Shown: positions 36,174 through 45,282, counted from the stretch's first letter. The stretch is DNA of 64,000 nt from Neptuniibacter marinus (GCF_001597725.1 NZ_LUTR01000010.1:42716-106715); one strand, 5' to 3'. A program made the numbers and translations. Notes: generated by a model from the sequence alone, not told the origin.

Positions 36174-36907
36174 TACATCAACATTCCATAGGCCATTACA
36201 AAAATCATAGGAGAAAGCGAAGCAAAGGCAATCAACCCAAAGCCATCGATCATCGGATTACGTCCCTTTATAGAAGAAGCCAATCCAACCCCCAGTGCCG
36301 TCACTAAAGGCACCGTAATAGTTGAGGTAGTGACGCCACCCGAATCATACGCTATTCCAATTATTTCTTTAGGCGCAAAACAAGTCATAATCACCACTAC
36401 AAGATAACCACCAATAATCATATATTGAATTGACCACCCTTTAAGAATACGAAGCACCCCCAAAACAATGGCAAACCCAACAGAAAAAGCAACGGTGTAT
36501 CTAAGACCGGACGCATATTCAAGTTGAGCTTGAGGCTCCATAGCGATCATACCACCAGCTGCAGCCACCTGAGCCGCTTCAGCCGCGACCGCAATTAATG
36601 CAGGTTCAGCTACAGTCGTTCCCACACCTAGAGCAAACGCAAAAAGTAATAACCAAAAAAGGCTCCCTTTTCTTGTAAACTCATACGCCATACTCCCTCC
36701 AATAGGAAAGAGCCCCATTTCTAAGCCATAAATAAAAAAAGTAAGGCCAGCAACGACACACAAAAAGCCAACAAGAAGGTTAAAAAAATCAGGAATCGGC
36801 TGCTGTAAAACAACAAGCTGAAAAAACGCAATGACAAGTACAATCGGCGCCAAATCACGCAAACTCCCCAGCATTGATCGACCTAATGCAAACACACCCG
36901 CTTTCAA
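36173..36907 (-). CDS. DUF1538 membrane protein, first half-transporter
   Basis: A 244-aa integral membrane protein, first gene of the operon. It contains [19 protein letters not shown] near residue 95 and [28 protein letters not shown] near residue 190, then [17 protein letters not shown]. The strong match to its neighbour implies an ancient duplication and a probable heterodimer. In other genomes DUF1538 proteins are often fused as one long chain; here the halves are separate but translationally coupled. Transport function is inferred from topology and linkage to PII-like and CBS proteins. Confidence 0.82.
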   Translation of the reverse strand: MKAGVFALGRSMLGSLRDLAPIVLVIAFFQLVVLQQPIPDFFNLLVGFLCVVAGLTFFIYGLEMGLFPIGGSMAYEFTRKGSLFWLLLFAFALGVGTTVAEPALIAVAAEAAQVAAAGGMIAMEPQAQLEYASGLRYTVAFSVGFAIVLGVLRILKGWSIQYMIIGGYLVVVIMTCFAPKEIIGIAYDSGGVTTSTITVPLVTALGVGLASSIKGRNPMIDGFGLIAFASLSPMIFVMAYGMLM

Positions 36908-36990
36908 TACAGTCCGCTCTCTATCAGTAAAGAAATAAGTTATAACAGAAAGGTGAGCGTTTTAGTCCACCCCGACAAAAAATACAGAAA

Positions 36991-37020
36991 AAAAAACCAA
37001 GGCAATTGCCTTGGTTTTTT
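36991..37020. terminator. Terminator after the first Slam-cargo gene
   Basis: A perfect 30-base inverted repeat: AAAAAACCAAGGCAA (36991-37005) with TTGCCTTGGTTTTTT (37006-37020). It lies 21 nt past the cargo stop and before the DUF1538 operon. Confidence 0.9.
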
Positions 37021-37040
37021 ATACCAAAAAGATACAGAGC

Positions 37041-38216
37041 CTAACGAGACACAGGAGAAGTAATCGCGTCATTAACACCCGCAAACAGCGTCTCATGCTG
37101 TAAGTCAGTGTATTCATTTGTAGACTTAACAATATCAACCATACCGACTACAGATTGAGCATTACCACCAAACACTGCGCCATTAACCGTACCTGTTACG
37201 ACTCCATCCACGGCACTCAAGTTACCTGAATTTGCCATAAAGTTAATGCCATCAACCGTACCATTAGTAACAGCAAAAGCAACCTGACCTACAACATTAG
37301 TAGCTGTTGTACGAACAAGGCCATCACCTTGAACATCGCCATTATTCCAAGCACCATTCCATGTATTATTGCCAAAATCGATGGATGCCGCGAACGTACC
37401 TCCATGCATGGTAATACCGCTATAAGAAGCGATGACACCATTAGAACCAGTATAATCATTTAACTGATCCAAAGAGGTTGTAATACCCGCCCAAACAGCG
37501 CCATTAGCATTATCAAAACCAGATGGGGATAGAGTACTGCTAGACCAAGTACCCTCTGCAACACCTAATAAAGGAAAGAAGTTTGAGAAAAACACATCAG
37601 AATAACTGTTACCTTCCAGTTTAGCTAAGCCACCCCAGCCATAACCAAAAGTACCTGTAGCCTCATCAACCACTAGCTCATAGCCTTCATTGCCTTGTAC
37701 ATCAAAGGAACCGGCAATACGAGGAAACAATACTCTTTTCCAAAGAGGGCGATCCGCATCCGCTTCATAAATATCGGCTGTAAAAGTACCTACATCACCA
37801 ACAGCAAATCTTGGCGGTACAGGAAGTCTACTTCGTTCGCCTTGAGACGTAGGGGCCGAATTTTGTGAATAGCTAGATTCTCGAATGGTAACAAACCCAC
37901 AGATTGCACCGGCTTCGCATAGCGCAATATCTACTGGATCTACTGGATCTATTGGATCTACTGGTACATCAAATCCAGGTTCATTTTGTCCATTACGACC
38001 AGTCTCACCTTGACCTACACCAGCAAATGCTAATCCTAAGGCTGCTGTGTTAACTTCACCACCTGCCGCAGTTGCAAAATTTTGCGCCCACTTGCCCCAA
38101 GACCTTACAGAATCCTCTTCTTTATCAGAAGAACCTGTATTAGCCGAAACCGACAACGCTGAAGTTAAAAGAATTGAAGCTATTGATACAGAAACTAGAT
38201 TTCGCTTAAACATCAT
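37041..38216 (-). CDS. Type XI (Slam-dependent) secreted cargo protein
   Basis: A 391-aa exported protein. The signal peptide is of Sec type without a lipobox (cut after VSA near residue 25), so it should be released, not lipid-anchored. A low-complexity linker of Val-Asp-Pro units (about 84-95) leads to a CEAGAICGFVT motif and a handle region. The C-terminal ~130 residues are Gly/Asn-rich beta strands ending in FGGNAQSVVGMVDIVK, the TbpB-type barrel signature of Slam cargo such as hemophilins. A Slam gene lies directly upstream. Ligand is unknown; haem or iron-carrier capture is common for this class. Confidence 0.75.
   Translation of the reverse strand: MMFKRNLVSVSIASILLTSALSVSANTGSSDKEEDSVRSWGKWAQNFATAAGGEVNTAALGLAFAGVGQGETGRNGQNEPGFDVPVDPIDPVDPVDIALCEAGAICGFVTIRESSYSQNSAPTSQGERSRLPVPPRFAVGDVGTFTADIYEADADRPLWKRVLFPRIAGSFDVQGNEGYELVVDEATGTFGYGWGGLAKLEGNSYSDVFFSNFFPLLGVAEGTWSSSTLSPSGFDNANGAVWAGITTSLDQLNDYTGSNGVIASYSGITMHGGTFAASIDFGNNTWNGAWNNGDVQGDGLVRTTATNVVGQVAFAVTNGTVDGINFMANSGNLSAVDGVVTGTVNGAVFGGNAQSVVGMVDIVKSTNEYTDLQHETLFAGVNDAITSPVSR
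37929..37964. repeat. Four tandem 9-bp repeats coding a Val-Asp-Pro linker
   Basis: ATCTACTGG occurs four times in a row, with one base change in the third unit. The repeats are in frame in the cargo gene and encode the PVDPIDPVDPVD linker. Slipped-strand copying would change linker length by three residues without a frameshift. Confidence 0.85.
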
Positions 38217-38671
38217 TATATCCCTTATTTTAATGAGCGACCCAGCTCCTAATGTTGAAACATAGGCGGGTAAAAGTATCTTATATGTTCATATTTTATA
38301 CATATAAACTCTGGTTGTAATTGTACCAAGGTACAGGTGGCACTCTATTTGACGATAAAAACCCTCATCGCCAACAATAGGGCATTCAAACAAACTCGGC
38401 TTTAATTAGGTTTTAGATTCACAACTACTTGTTACTAAAAAAACTACCAGAAATAGCAGTATTTAAGGTACATGGCTCTGAAAAACTACCGAGCATGAAA
38501 CTACAAAATTAAAACAGAATACTATAATAAAGAATCGACTCTTTTGACTTAATCAGCCCAAATCTCTATTTTTCTGCATCGAAAACGAATTTAAAAGAAT
38601 CCACCCTGATAATTCAACACCCAACTAAACCTACATAAATTGTAGTTGAACAATCTATTTTATCCAATAAA
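38217..38671. other. Long upstream region of the cargo gene
   Basis: No gene is supported in these 455 bases. A perfect inverted repeat TGTACC-AA-GGTACA lies at 38322-38335 and a looser one (TATATGT ... ACATATA) at 38283-38307, about 70-120 nt before the cargo ATG; either could be a regulatory site. No convincing Fur box was seen. Confidence 0.45.
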
Positions 38672-38695
38672 AAAGGCCTCTAAAAAGAGGCCTTT
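38672..38695. terminator. Terminator after the Slam gene
   Basis: AAAGGCCTCT-AAAA... pairs with AGAGGCCTTT over a 4-nt loop, with a T-A-rich tail on both sides. It lies 24 nt past the Slam stop. Confidence 0.87.
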
Positions 38696-38719
38696 ATTAC
38701 TAGATACTGTATTTAGAAA

Positions 38720-39994
38720 TTAGAACTTTTTAGCCAAATTAATTGATAACTGATTACGATCATATTCATACAACTCAACATTAGAATCAGCTTCTACTCT
38801 CATCCATACAGCAGACAACTCTAATTCGTTAGCAAAAGTATGTTTACCACCGATAATAAGCTGAATCTGCTCATCATCCCTAACTTTACCAACACCTGTT
38901 ACAATACCTTTAAAATCAGACTCATTGTAAGATACTCGGCTAAATAAGCTCGTCATAGGCTGAACTTGCCAATTCACACCAGCAAACACTTCCCAACCAT
39001 TGTTAGAAAATTCAGCTTCGTTAGCATCATTTTCAAAACTTTCAAGCCCAGCCTGAACACCAATAGTATTATTTCTATACCCTTTACCTAGTGCTATGCC
39101 AACAGAGTAATAATCAGAGTCACGGCCTTGATCGCTAGCTTCCTGAAAATTACGATCTGTAAACTCAGCATCAACCGTCAATTCTGTACTGCTATCAAAT
39201 GACCATGTCATAGATGGCTGAAGACCAATATAATTAGCAAGATCATTTCCTCCCAAACGGATATGATCCACCTGCAGTGCAACATTACCTCGCCATTTTT
39301 TATTGGTAATAACCGCAGGTCCTGTACGTAGTGACAACACATCTAAATCAAAATCATCTTCAGTATCATATCCACGATGATAAACAGATGCCCCACTCTG
39401 CCAAAACAGCATACCCGTGCTCTGTCCTAAACGGAGCGTTTTACCCGTACGATAACTATGATCATAACTACCGCTAACCACTAAAGCATTATCACTAACT
39501 GGCGAACCACCTGTAATAGTAAATGGCGTCCCATTAACATTAACAACTGAGCCCGAAGGGCCTACATTTACGTTGCTATCAAACAACACACCCGCTGACA
39601 AATTAAACTTATGGTCATGCTGTGGATTTAACTGCTCTTCATCTCTTTTCAACTGAGCTAAGAATGCCAATATAGATACGCGCACGCTCGCTGGTGTTTG
39701 AGGATCATCTAAAACTTCTTGCGCTTGCTCTTCAGCTTCTCGGTACTGCAATGTCTGCATATAAGCCACAGCCAATTCCAAACGAGCACGATGTAATGAT
39801 GGCTGATTACTAAGGATAGTTTGAAATGATTCTATAGCACTATAAGGAGCTCCTTTTTCACGCTCCTCCATTCCTTGTTTGAAAAACTGCTCTGGATCAA
39901 ACTGCTCTGCTGCGCTTTCTTCTGCCATGACAGAATTCGCCATCATTGACAATAAAACACCAGACAGCACAGAAACCCCGCTGTAATTCCTCAT
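38720..39994 (-). CDS. slam: Slam-type outer-membrane translocon of type XI secretion
   Basis: A 424-aa protein with a signal peptide (cut after VMA at residue 24), an N-terminal periplasmic TPR domain (about 30-120: FFKQGMEEREKGAPYSAIESFQTIL, ARLELAVAYMQTLQYREAEEQA) and a C-terminal beta-barrel (about 130-424) starting FNLSAGVLFDSNVNVGPSG and ending with Phe (NLAKKF). This is the layout of the surface lipoprotein assembly modifier family (DUF560), which moves TbpB-barrel cargo across the outer membrane. Cargo-like genes stand on both sides, each with its own terminator, confirming the assignment. Confidence 0.87.
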   Translation of the reverse strand: MRNYSGVSVLSGVLLSMMANSVMAEESAAEQFDPEQFFKQGMEEREKGAPYSAIESFQTILSNQPSLHRARLELAVAYMQTLQYREAEEQAQEVLDDPQTPASVRVSILAFLAQLKRDEEQLNPQHDHKFNLSAGVLFDSNVNVGPSGSVVNVNGTPFTITGGSPVSDNALVVSGSYDHSYRTGKTLRLGQSTGMLFWQSGASVYHRGYDTEDDFDLDVLSLRTGPAVITNKKWRGNVALQVDHIRLGGNDLANYIGLQPSMTWSFDSSTELTVDAEFTDRNFQEASDQGRDSDYYSVGIALGKGYRNNTIGVQAGLESFENDANEAEFSNNGWEVFAGVNWQVQPMTSLFSRVSYNESDFKGIVTGVGKVRDDEQIQLIIGGKHTFANELELSAVWMRVEADSNVELYEYDRNQLSINLAKKF

Positions 39995-40087
39995 TTTTAA
40001 ACTCCCCGTCCTTTATATGCACGCTATTTATTAGAGACTAGCGTTATTAACTGCGAGTATAACTACTGAGTATATTTCACACAACAA

Positions 40088-40114
40088 AAAAGGCACTTTA
40101 ATAAAGTGCCTTTT
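40088..40114. terminator. Terminator after the second Slam-cargo gene
   Basis: AAAAGGCACTT (40088-40098) pairs with AAGTGCCTTTT (40104-40114) over a 5-nt loop. It is 42 nt beyond the end of the minus-strand gene. Confidence 0.88.
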
Positions 40115-40155
40115 AGTCGAACAGCTCTACATAACCCCTTTAACTAAATACCCTT

Positions 40156-41340
40156 TTATTGAGGTACTTGAAGGTCTGCACTAAAAGTTGTTACATGAAC
40201 AGCATCAACGTACCCTGCAATATTTTCAGAAACGATGCTAGGCTGAGCGACAGTTTGTGTTTTCACTATATCAGCAACACCACCAATTTCACCTGCATTG
40301 TCGCCAAAAAAGCTAGCATTCACAGTTCCTGAGACTGTACCCTCCAAGGCACTTAATGCATTAGAGTCCGCATTTAAATTAATACCATTTATTGTACCCC
40401 CATCTATGCTGAAACCAACCTGCCCCACGACAGTAGTGCCATTTTCACTGGCATACGCCATAACATGACCTTCTAGCCCTCCATTAAAAGAGCCACCCAA
40501 AGTTTGATTGGAGAAATTAACACTCAGCTGTACACCTGCTCCCCAAGCACTATGCCCTCGATACTCAGCGACTAGGTCACCACTAAGTTCAGAAAAGCTA
40601 TTCATGGTATCCAACTTAACCTGTAGAGCAATTAAGTCATCCAGTGTAGATGTAATACCAAGCACAAAACTACCTAAAAAAGTCTGAGCACCTCCACCTT
40701 CTTGACCGCCAGTGCTAGAAAACCAAAGCCCATGGGACAAATTACTACCTTCCAAGCCTCCTAAATGTCCATAATCCAACCGCATATATGGAGCAAAGCG
40801 TCCCTGACAATTACCTAAGCACCTGATAGATGTATCAGTTAATCCATCTAATCTTAAATTATCATCATCGTAACCATAATGAGCGACCATAGAACCTAGC
40901 CACATACGTTCATCAAGTGGCAAAGATGATAGATCAACGTACCGGCTATCACCGCCATTCGGTGCAACAGTAAATCCTAGCGCATCGTAACGCCTTATTC
41001 TTTGCTCACTCTCGGTATAACCTTCCATTGAAAAACCCGCCACAACAGGTGTCAAACTGGATACCCCTCTCCGAACAAAAAATCCACTGGAACGATGGCC
41101 TTGTCTGTCTGGGACCCTTGCATTACCTTCAGAACCAGACATAAGAGGATAGTAAGTCGCATAACCACAAGGCATTCCAGGCTGACAGCCATTCACTAAT
41201 GGATCACCTCCCCCTAGACCTTCTATTTCTGGATCAAAAAACACATATTCAGGCCCTGCACCACCTGCTAAAAGCAAAGGATTTATAGCTACTTCAGGCC
41301 CTGCGGCTGTTGTTACCGGCATAGTCCATGTTACCGGCAT
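40156..41340 (-). CDS. Second Slam-cargo paralogue, body intact but leader broken
   Basis: A 394-aa open frame paralogous to the other cargo: CQPGMPCGYATYYP corresponds to CEAGAICGFVTIRE, and FGDNAGEIGGVADIVK to FGGNAQSVVGMVDIVK near the end. The frame as it stands begins MPVTWTMPVTTAAG inside the mature region and has no signal peptide. The matching upstream sequence GSVHEWGPW lies in frame before this Met and a stop codon precedes it, so normal export seems lost. No ribosome site fits the Met at 41340. It may be an inactive gene that decayed recently, given the intact body. Confidence 0.7.
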   Translation of the reverse strand: MPVTWTMPVTTAAGPEVAINPLLLAGGAGPEYVFFDPEIEGLGGGDPLVNGCQPGMPCGYATYYPLMSGSEGNARVPDRQGHRSSGFFVRRGVSSLTPVVAGFSMEGYTESEQRIRRYDALGFTVAPNGGDSRYVDLSSLPLDERMWLGSMVAHYGYDDDNLRLDGLTDTSIRCLGNCQGRFAPYMRLDYGHLGGLEGSNLSHGLWFSSTGGQEGGGAQTFLGSFVLGITSTLDDLIALQVKLDTMNSFSELSGDLVAEYRGHSAWGAGVQLSVNFSNQTLGGSFNGGLEGHVMAYASENGTTVVGQVGFSIDGGTINGINLNADSNALSALEGTVSGTVNASFFGDNAGEIGGVADIVKTQTVAQPSIVSENIAGYVDAVHVTTFSADLQVPQ

Positions 41341-41382
41341 ATCCCAAGGCCCCCACTCATGAACAGAGCCTTGTTCCTCTCC

Positions 41383-41447
41383 TTACTGCTGATCTGCAAA
41401 AACAGAAGGTAGACTAACGCTGCTCAAGCAATTCTTTTGAAGTCCAT
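41383..41447 (-). pseudogene. Disrupted signal-peptide region of the second cargo gene
   Basis: A perfect ribosome site AAGGAGGTG precedes the ATG at 41447, but the frame reads MDFKRIA then stop. One inserted base in the AAAA run would give MDFKKNCLSSVSLPSVFADQQ, resembling the leader of the intact paralogue (MMFKRNLVSVSIAS...SVSA) with an internal deletion. A TAA stop at 41383-41385 still follows before the mature region. At least three lesions are thus visible. Confidence 0.65.
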
Positions 41448-41737
41448 GGCACACCTCCTTAAAGAGCTGCAATATCCAACTCCTTAATCTATCTTTTTCT
41501 TTCAATTAAAGAGTAGCTCTTAACAGCAAAGAAGGTATAAAAAAATACCCGAAAATAAATTGTATTTGTTGCATCTTATTAGTACATTTCAGGACTATCT
41601 GTGCAGCCCGTAAAAACAACCAAAACGATATAAACCTCCGCACTTATTGGTTACGCCATATAGTTTTAAATATGAACAGTGGAATTTCTGGCCTAGTTAG
41701 ATATGCTCATAAAATCTATATATTGAGATCGCTGCCA
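41448..41737. other. Divergent region between cargo paralogue and lapG
   Basis: This holds the promoters of two divergent units. Two upstream in-frame codons for lapG start at 41672 but lack a ribosome site. No other gene is seen. Confidence 0.4.
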
Positions 41738-42370
41738 ATGAGAGCATCCTATCCACTCCTAATAATAGGAGTCATTTTATTAATCCCCTTAACATGGTCA
41801 TCCCCGACCTATGCAGGCCTTTTTGGTTCACAAGAACTACCGCAGCGCTCATTAAGTGAGTTGCCCGATTGGCTCAGCTACATGGAACGACACTTAAGAG
41901 AAGATACGCCAGAACAGATATGCAGAGAATCAGGCTTATGTAATTTAAAGCCTTGGTATAATTTTCTTAATAGCATTAAAGGGCTTCCGAAAAGGCAGCA
42001 ACTCGAACGGGTAAATCAATATGCAAACCGCCAACCTTATATTCAAGATATTGATAATTACGGAAAAGAAGATTACTGGGCGGTGGTAAGGGAGTTTCTA
42101 TCTCGTAGTGGCGATTGCGAAGACTACTCATTAACTAAATTTTTCTCCTTACGACTATTAGGCTTCAGCAACGAAGAGCTACGCATAGTGGTATTGCAAG
42201 ATACCAACTTACGTATTGGTCACGCGGTGTTAGCCGTAAAGTACGGTGGTGATGAACTAATTCTAGACAATCAAAGCCGACAAGTTATTTCCCACCGCAG
42301 CATTAAGCATTACACCCCTCTATATACAGTTAATGAAAAGCGCTGGTGGCTACATATGCCTGTTTACTAA
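41738..42370 (+). CDS. lapG: LapG, periplasmic cysteine protease that releases LapA-type adhesins
   Basis: A 210-aa BTLCP-family protease. The signal peptide is residues 1-25 (RASYPLLIIGVILLIPLTW, cut after TYA), which is why the ATG at 41738 is preferred over one 66 nt upstream. The Cys-His-Asp triad is visible: Cys in SRSGDCEDYSLTKFF, His in RIGHAVLAVKYG, Asp in ELILDNQSRQV. LapG cuts the N-terminus of giant adhesins to free cells from surfaces and is normally restrained by the c-di-GMP receptor LapD. Here a degenerate HD-GYP gene, not lapD, follows 60 nt downstream. Confidence 0.92.
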   Translation: MRASYPLLIIGVILLIPLTWSSPTYAGLFGSQELPQRSLSELPDWLSYMERHLREDTPEQICRESGLCNLKPWYNFLNSIKGLPKRQQLERVNQYANRQPYIQDIDNYGKEDYWAVVREFLSRSGDCEDYSLTKFFSLRLLGFSNEELRIVVLQDTNLRIGHAVLAVKYGGDELILDNQSRQVISHRSIKHYTPLYTVNEKRWWLHMPVY

Positions 42371-42430
42371 GATTACTGCTAGTATCTAGCTAGAATGAAA
42401 TAATTTACTCACACACTTTGGATTATCAGC

Positions 42431-44458
42431 ATGAAACGTATTTTAACCACTGGCTTTATCAGCCTCACACTTATCTTTATGATATGTATGTTGTTAATCA
42501 ACCGTTTCACTGAGAATCAACAAACGCAGAGTATCCAACATTGGCAAACAACCTTATCAGCACTCGCTGATAACCAAAGTTTAAGCGCAACAAGGTGGAT
42601 GTTTTCTACAGAAGCCCCTCTCAAAGAGATTGCAGATAACAATTCTGTTCGGTTATACCTTCAACGATTAACAGGCAAAACATCAGCCGAACAAGAGAAA
42701 ACCGCACAAATTGATTACCTTAGAAACCTCATTATCGCAGCCGCTAACCGTGAAGGTTATACTGATAAAACAAGAAGCAGTGTAAACGCTAATCTTCGAG
42801 TGATAGCCAATAGCTCTCTTGCTCTATATGACGCTAATTTAAAACCCATTGCTGGCACCCCAGGCTTAGCACCTATCAATAAAGAGATTCATGACACCAT
42901 TAAATCCAGCTTATCAGTGGGTACAGTCGCTGCCACCCACATATGGATGAATGAAAATCAAACAAGTCAGATCGCTTTTGTCAGCGCTATCACAGGGCTT
43001 CCGCAATTTGGCGCTGAAGGTAAGATCATAGGCTATTTGGTAGGGATAAAAAATGCTGAAAAAGAACTCTACAGTTTGCTCCGTAATTATAGTGTTGAAC
43101 TACAATCTCTGGAATCTGCACTACTACAGAGAAAAGACGAAGGCTTAGTTTACGCTAGCCCCCTACGCCAAGATAAAAGCTCCGCATTGGCAAAAGTCAT
43201 TCCGATGAATGGGCAAAGTGCAGCAGCACTTGCCTTCAATGCGCCTGGACAATTCATTCAGGCGAAAGATTATCGTGGCATAGATGTATTAGCGGTTAGC
43301 CGGAATATTGCCAGCACAAACCTTAAACTCATTATTAAGGTAGACCGTAACGATGCCCTAGGGCAAAGCGCAGAGGAACAAGCAAACCTACAAATGATGC
43401 TAGTGCTTGGCACACTCGCGCTTTTAGCAATGCTAGTCGCTGCGGGTTGGTACGGACACCTTTTGAAAGAACAGAAGTCAAACGAAGAGTTGCGAACCAC
43501 CGCTCTAGCCTTAAAAGAAAAAACAAGCCTGCTTGATGCGATTAATAACAATGTAACCGATATGGTCATGATCGTTGATACTGATATTAACCTTGTATTT
43601 ATCAACCATGCACTCGCCAGCAAAGTTTCAATCAACCCCGAGGATAGTGAAGGCAAAAATCTAAACTCCGTACTGGGGAGCCATTACGCTGAACAACTGT
43701 CCCCTCTGATAAAAGAATGTTTTGAAAGCCAAAAGGATGGATCTTATAAAAGATCATTGGAGCTCCAAGGAACGCTCAGTACTTTTGTAATTAGCTTAGT
43801 GCCTATGCTCTACGGTGACACAGCATCGGTAATGCTCCACTTCCACGATATTACTTTAATTGAACAGCATCAAAAGCGACAAACTCAGCTACTTCGTCAG
43901 ATCATGCAATCGTTGATGAACGCGATTGACCTACATGACCCTTATTCAGCCAACCATTCGCAAAAAACCGCCAAAATAGCACTTGCGGTTGCTGACGCTA
44001 TGGCGCTTGAGGAAAATGACCGAGCCTCTCTTGAAATTGCAGCAAACCTTTGTAATTTAGGGAAACTATCTATCCCTCAGAGCCTGTTAACAAAAACAGA
44101 GCCTTTAACAGATCAAGAGAGAGAAGTTGTCCAAAATGAGGTCCAACATACTCGTGAAATACTACAAAATATTGAATTTGACGGGCCGGTATTAGAAACA
44201 ATACTCCAGAAACATGAATACTTAGACGGCTCTGGCTCTAACGGAATATCTGGTGATGAACTCTTACTCAACTCTCGAATACTTACAACAGTAAACGATT
44301 TTGTCGCTATGATTAGTCCTAGAGCCTATAGAGAGAGCTTACCAGTAGAAACGGCATTAGCGATTATTCTCAAAGATGCAGGGAAGCGCTATGATCGCCA
44401 AGTGGTTGCATCTCTATTCCATGTAGCGGAAAACAAAATCGATTTCGATATACTATAA
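42431..44458 (+). CDS. Membrane sensor with PAS and degenerate HD-GYP domain
   Basis: A 675-aa protein: membrane helix at 5-24, a large periplasmic domain (about 25-318), a second helix at 321-345, a PAS domain (about 365-475) and an HD-GYP-like domain (about 490-660). The metal site is wrecked: H509 remains, but the HD pair is CN (541-542), HHE reads KHE (594-596), the GYP motif is GSN (after DGSG), and the later Asp is N622. It should not cut c-di-GMP but could still bind a ligand. Its position directly after lapG makes it a candidate inside-out signal receptor in place of LapD. That role is inference. Confidence 0.85.
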   Translation: MKRILTTGFISLTLIFMICMLLINRFTENQQTQSIQHWQTTLSALADNQSLSATRWMFSTEAPLKEIADNNSVRLYLQRLTGKTSAEQEKTAQIDYLRNLIIAAANREGYTDKTRSSVNANLRVIANSSLALYDANLKPIAGTPGLAPINKEIHDTIKSSLSVGTVAATHIWMNENQTSQIAFVSAITGLPQFGAEGKIIGYLVGIKNAEKELYSLLRNYSVELQSLESALLQRKDEGLVYASPLRQDKSSALAKVIPMNGQSAAALAFNAPGQFIQAKDYRGIDVLAVSRNIASTNLKLIIKVDRNDALGQSAEEQANLQMMLVLGTLALLAMLVAAGWYGHLLKEQKSNEELRTTALALKEKTSLLDAINNNVTDMVMIVDTDINLVFINHALASKVSINPEDSEGKNLNSVLGSHYAEQLSPLIKECFESQKDGSYKRSLELQGTLSTFVISLVPMLYGDTASVMLHFHDITLIEQHQKRQTQLLRQIMQSLMNAIDLHDPYSANHSQKTAKIALAVADAMALEENDRASLEIAANLCNLGKLSIPQSLLTKTEPLTDQEREVVQNEVQHTREILQNIEFDGPVLETILQKHEYLDGSGSNGISGDELLLNSRILTTVNDFVAMISPRAYRESLPVETALAIILKDAGKRYDRQVVASLFHVAENKIDFDIL

Positions 44459-44475
44459 GACTGTCTACTAAGTTC

Positions 44476-45282
44476 TTAATGGATAGTCGGTGGGGCTTTA
44501 GGTGCATCAGGCACAATAATATGACCACTACTATCCAGCACTAACACACCCTGCTCGACGCCTAACTCAAGCATCTGCTGGAGCAACATCTGGGTTAAGT
44601 GGGCACTAATAATCAAACCTGCCGGCGGATCACCATCAAATAGATCTTCATCCATCATATCTTCAGGCCTTAAACCAAGCAGCATTGGATTCTCAGCAAC
44701 AAGCGGGGAGATATCTTCTGGTGCAAACACTGAATAACTAGATGATATATCAAGCGCCCGCTGATAAGGATCGAGGTCTCGCGTACTTTGCTGCAATGAG
44801 TCTAGATATTCTGACTCTGCGGCAGAAAATATCTGAGACAGCTTACTCGCCCCTCCTATACTAATATTACGCTTTGCCGTTTCTGACTGGCTGTAATCAA
44901 TATTAATCGGATACTGACTATCCTTTAGCAACTCTTCATCATCAACTAAAATATGCCCTTCATCATCAGTTTCCAGCCATTCACGATCGACAGCAACGGC
45001 CAGCAAGCCTTCTAAAGCTGCTGCTAAAATATTACTACAAACAATAATTCCAACGGAGGGGTTCTCACTCGCCTGTTTATTCATAATAAAATCACCAGCG
45101 CGGGCTGCGAGAAGTGTGGGATCCTGTTCTATTATCTCAGCTAACAGATCTGCTTCAAGAAAAAGCCTCTCATGGCATAAACGTTCGGCCGTTAAATAGG
45201 GCTCATTACAAGCCGTAGCCTGCATACGCGATATATATTCAACACGAACTTCTTCGAGTAAAGCTGTTAGCAATCCACTCAT
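44476..45282 (-). CDS. Hypothetical protein, acidic, 268 aa
   Basis: I do not recognise a family. The protein is soluble and acidic, without signal peptide or membrane helix. Residues 1-105 are helical (LLTALLEEVRVEYISRMQA, LFLEADLLAEIIEQDP); a similar pattern recurs near the C-terminus (SAHLTQMLLQQMLELGVEQGVLVLD), and LEGLLAVAVDREWLETDDEGHILVDD mirrors MLLQQMLELGVEQGVLVLDSSGHIIVPD, suggesting an internal duplication. It converges with the HD-GYP gene, 17 nt apart. Confidence is in the coding status only. Confidence 0.65.
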   Translation of the reverse strand: MSGLLTALLEEVRVEYISRMQATACNEPYLTAERLCHERLFLEADLLAEIIEQDPTLLAARAGDFIMNKQASENPSVGIIVCSNILAAALEGLLAVAVDREWLETDDEGHILVDDEELLKDSQYPINIDYSQSETAKRNISIGGASKLSQIFSAAESEYLDSLQQSTRDLDPYQRALDISSSYSVFAPEDISPLVAENPMLLGLRPEDMMDEDLFDGDPPAGLIISAHLTQMLLQQMLELGVEQGVLVLDSSGHIIVPDAPKAPPTIH

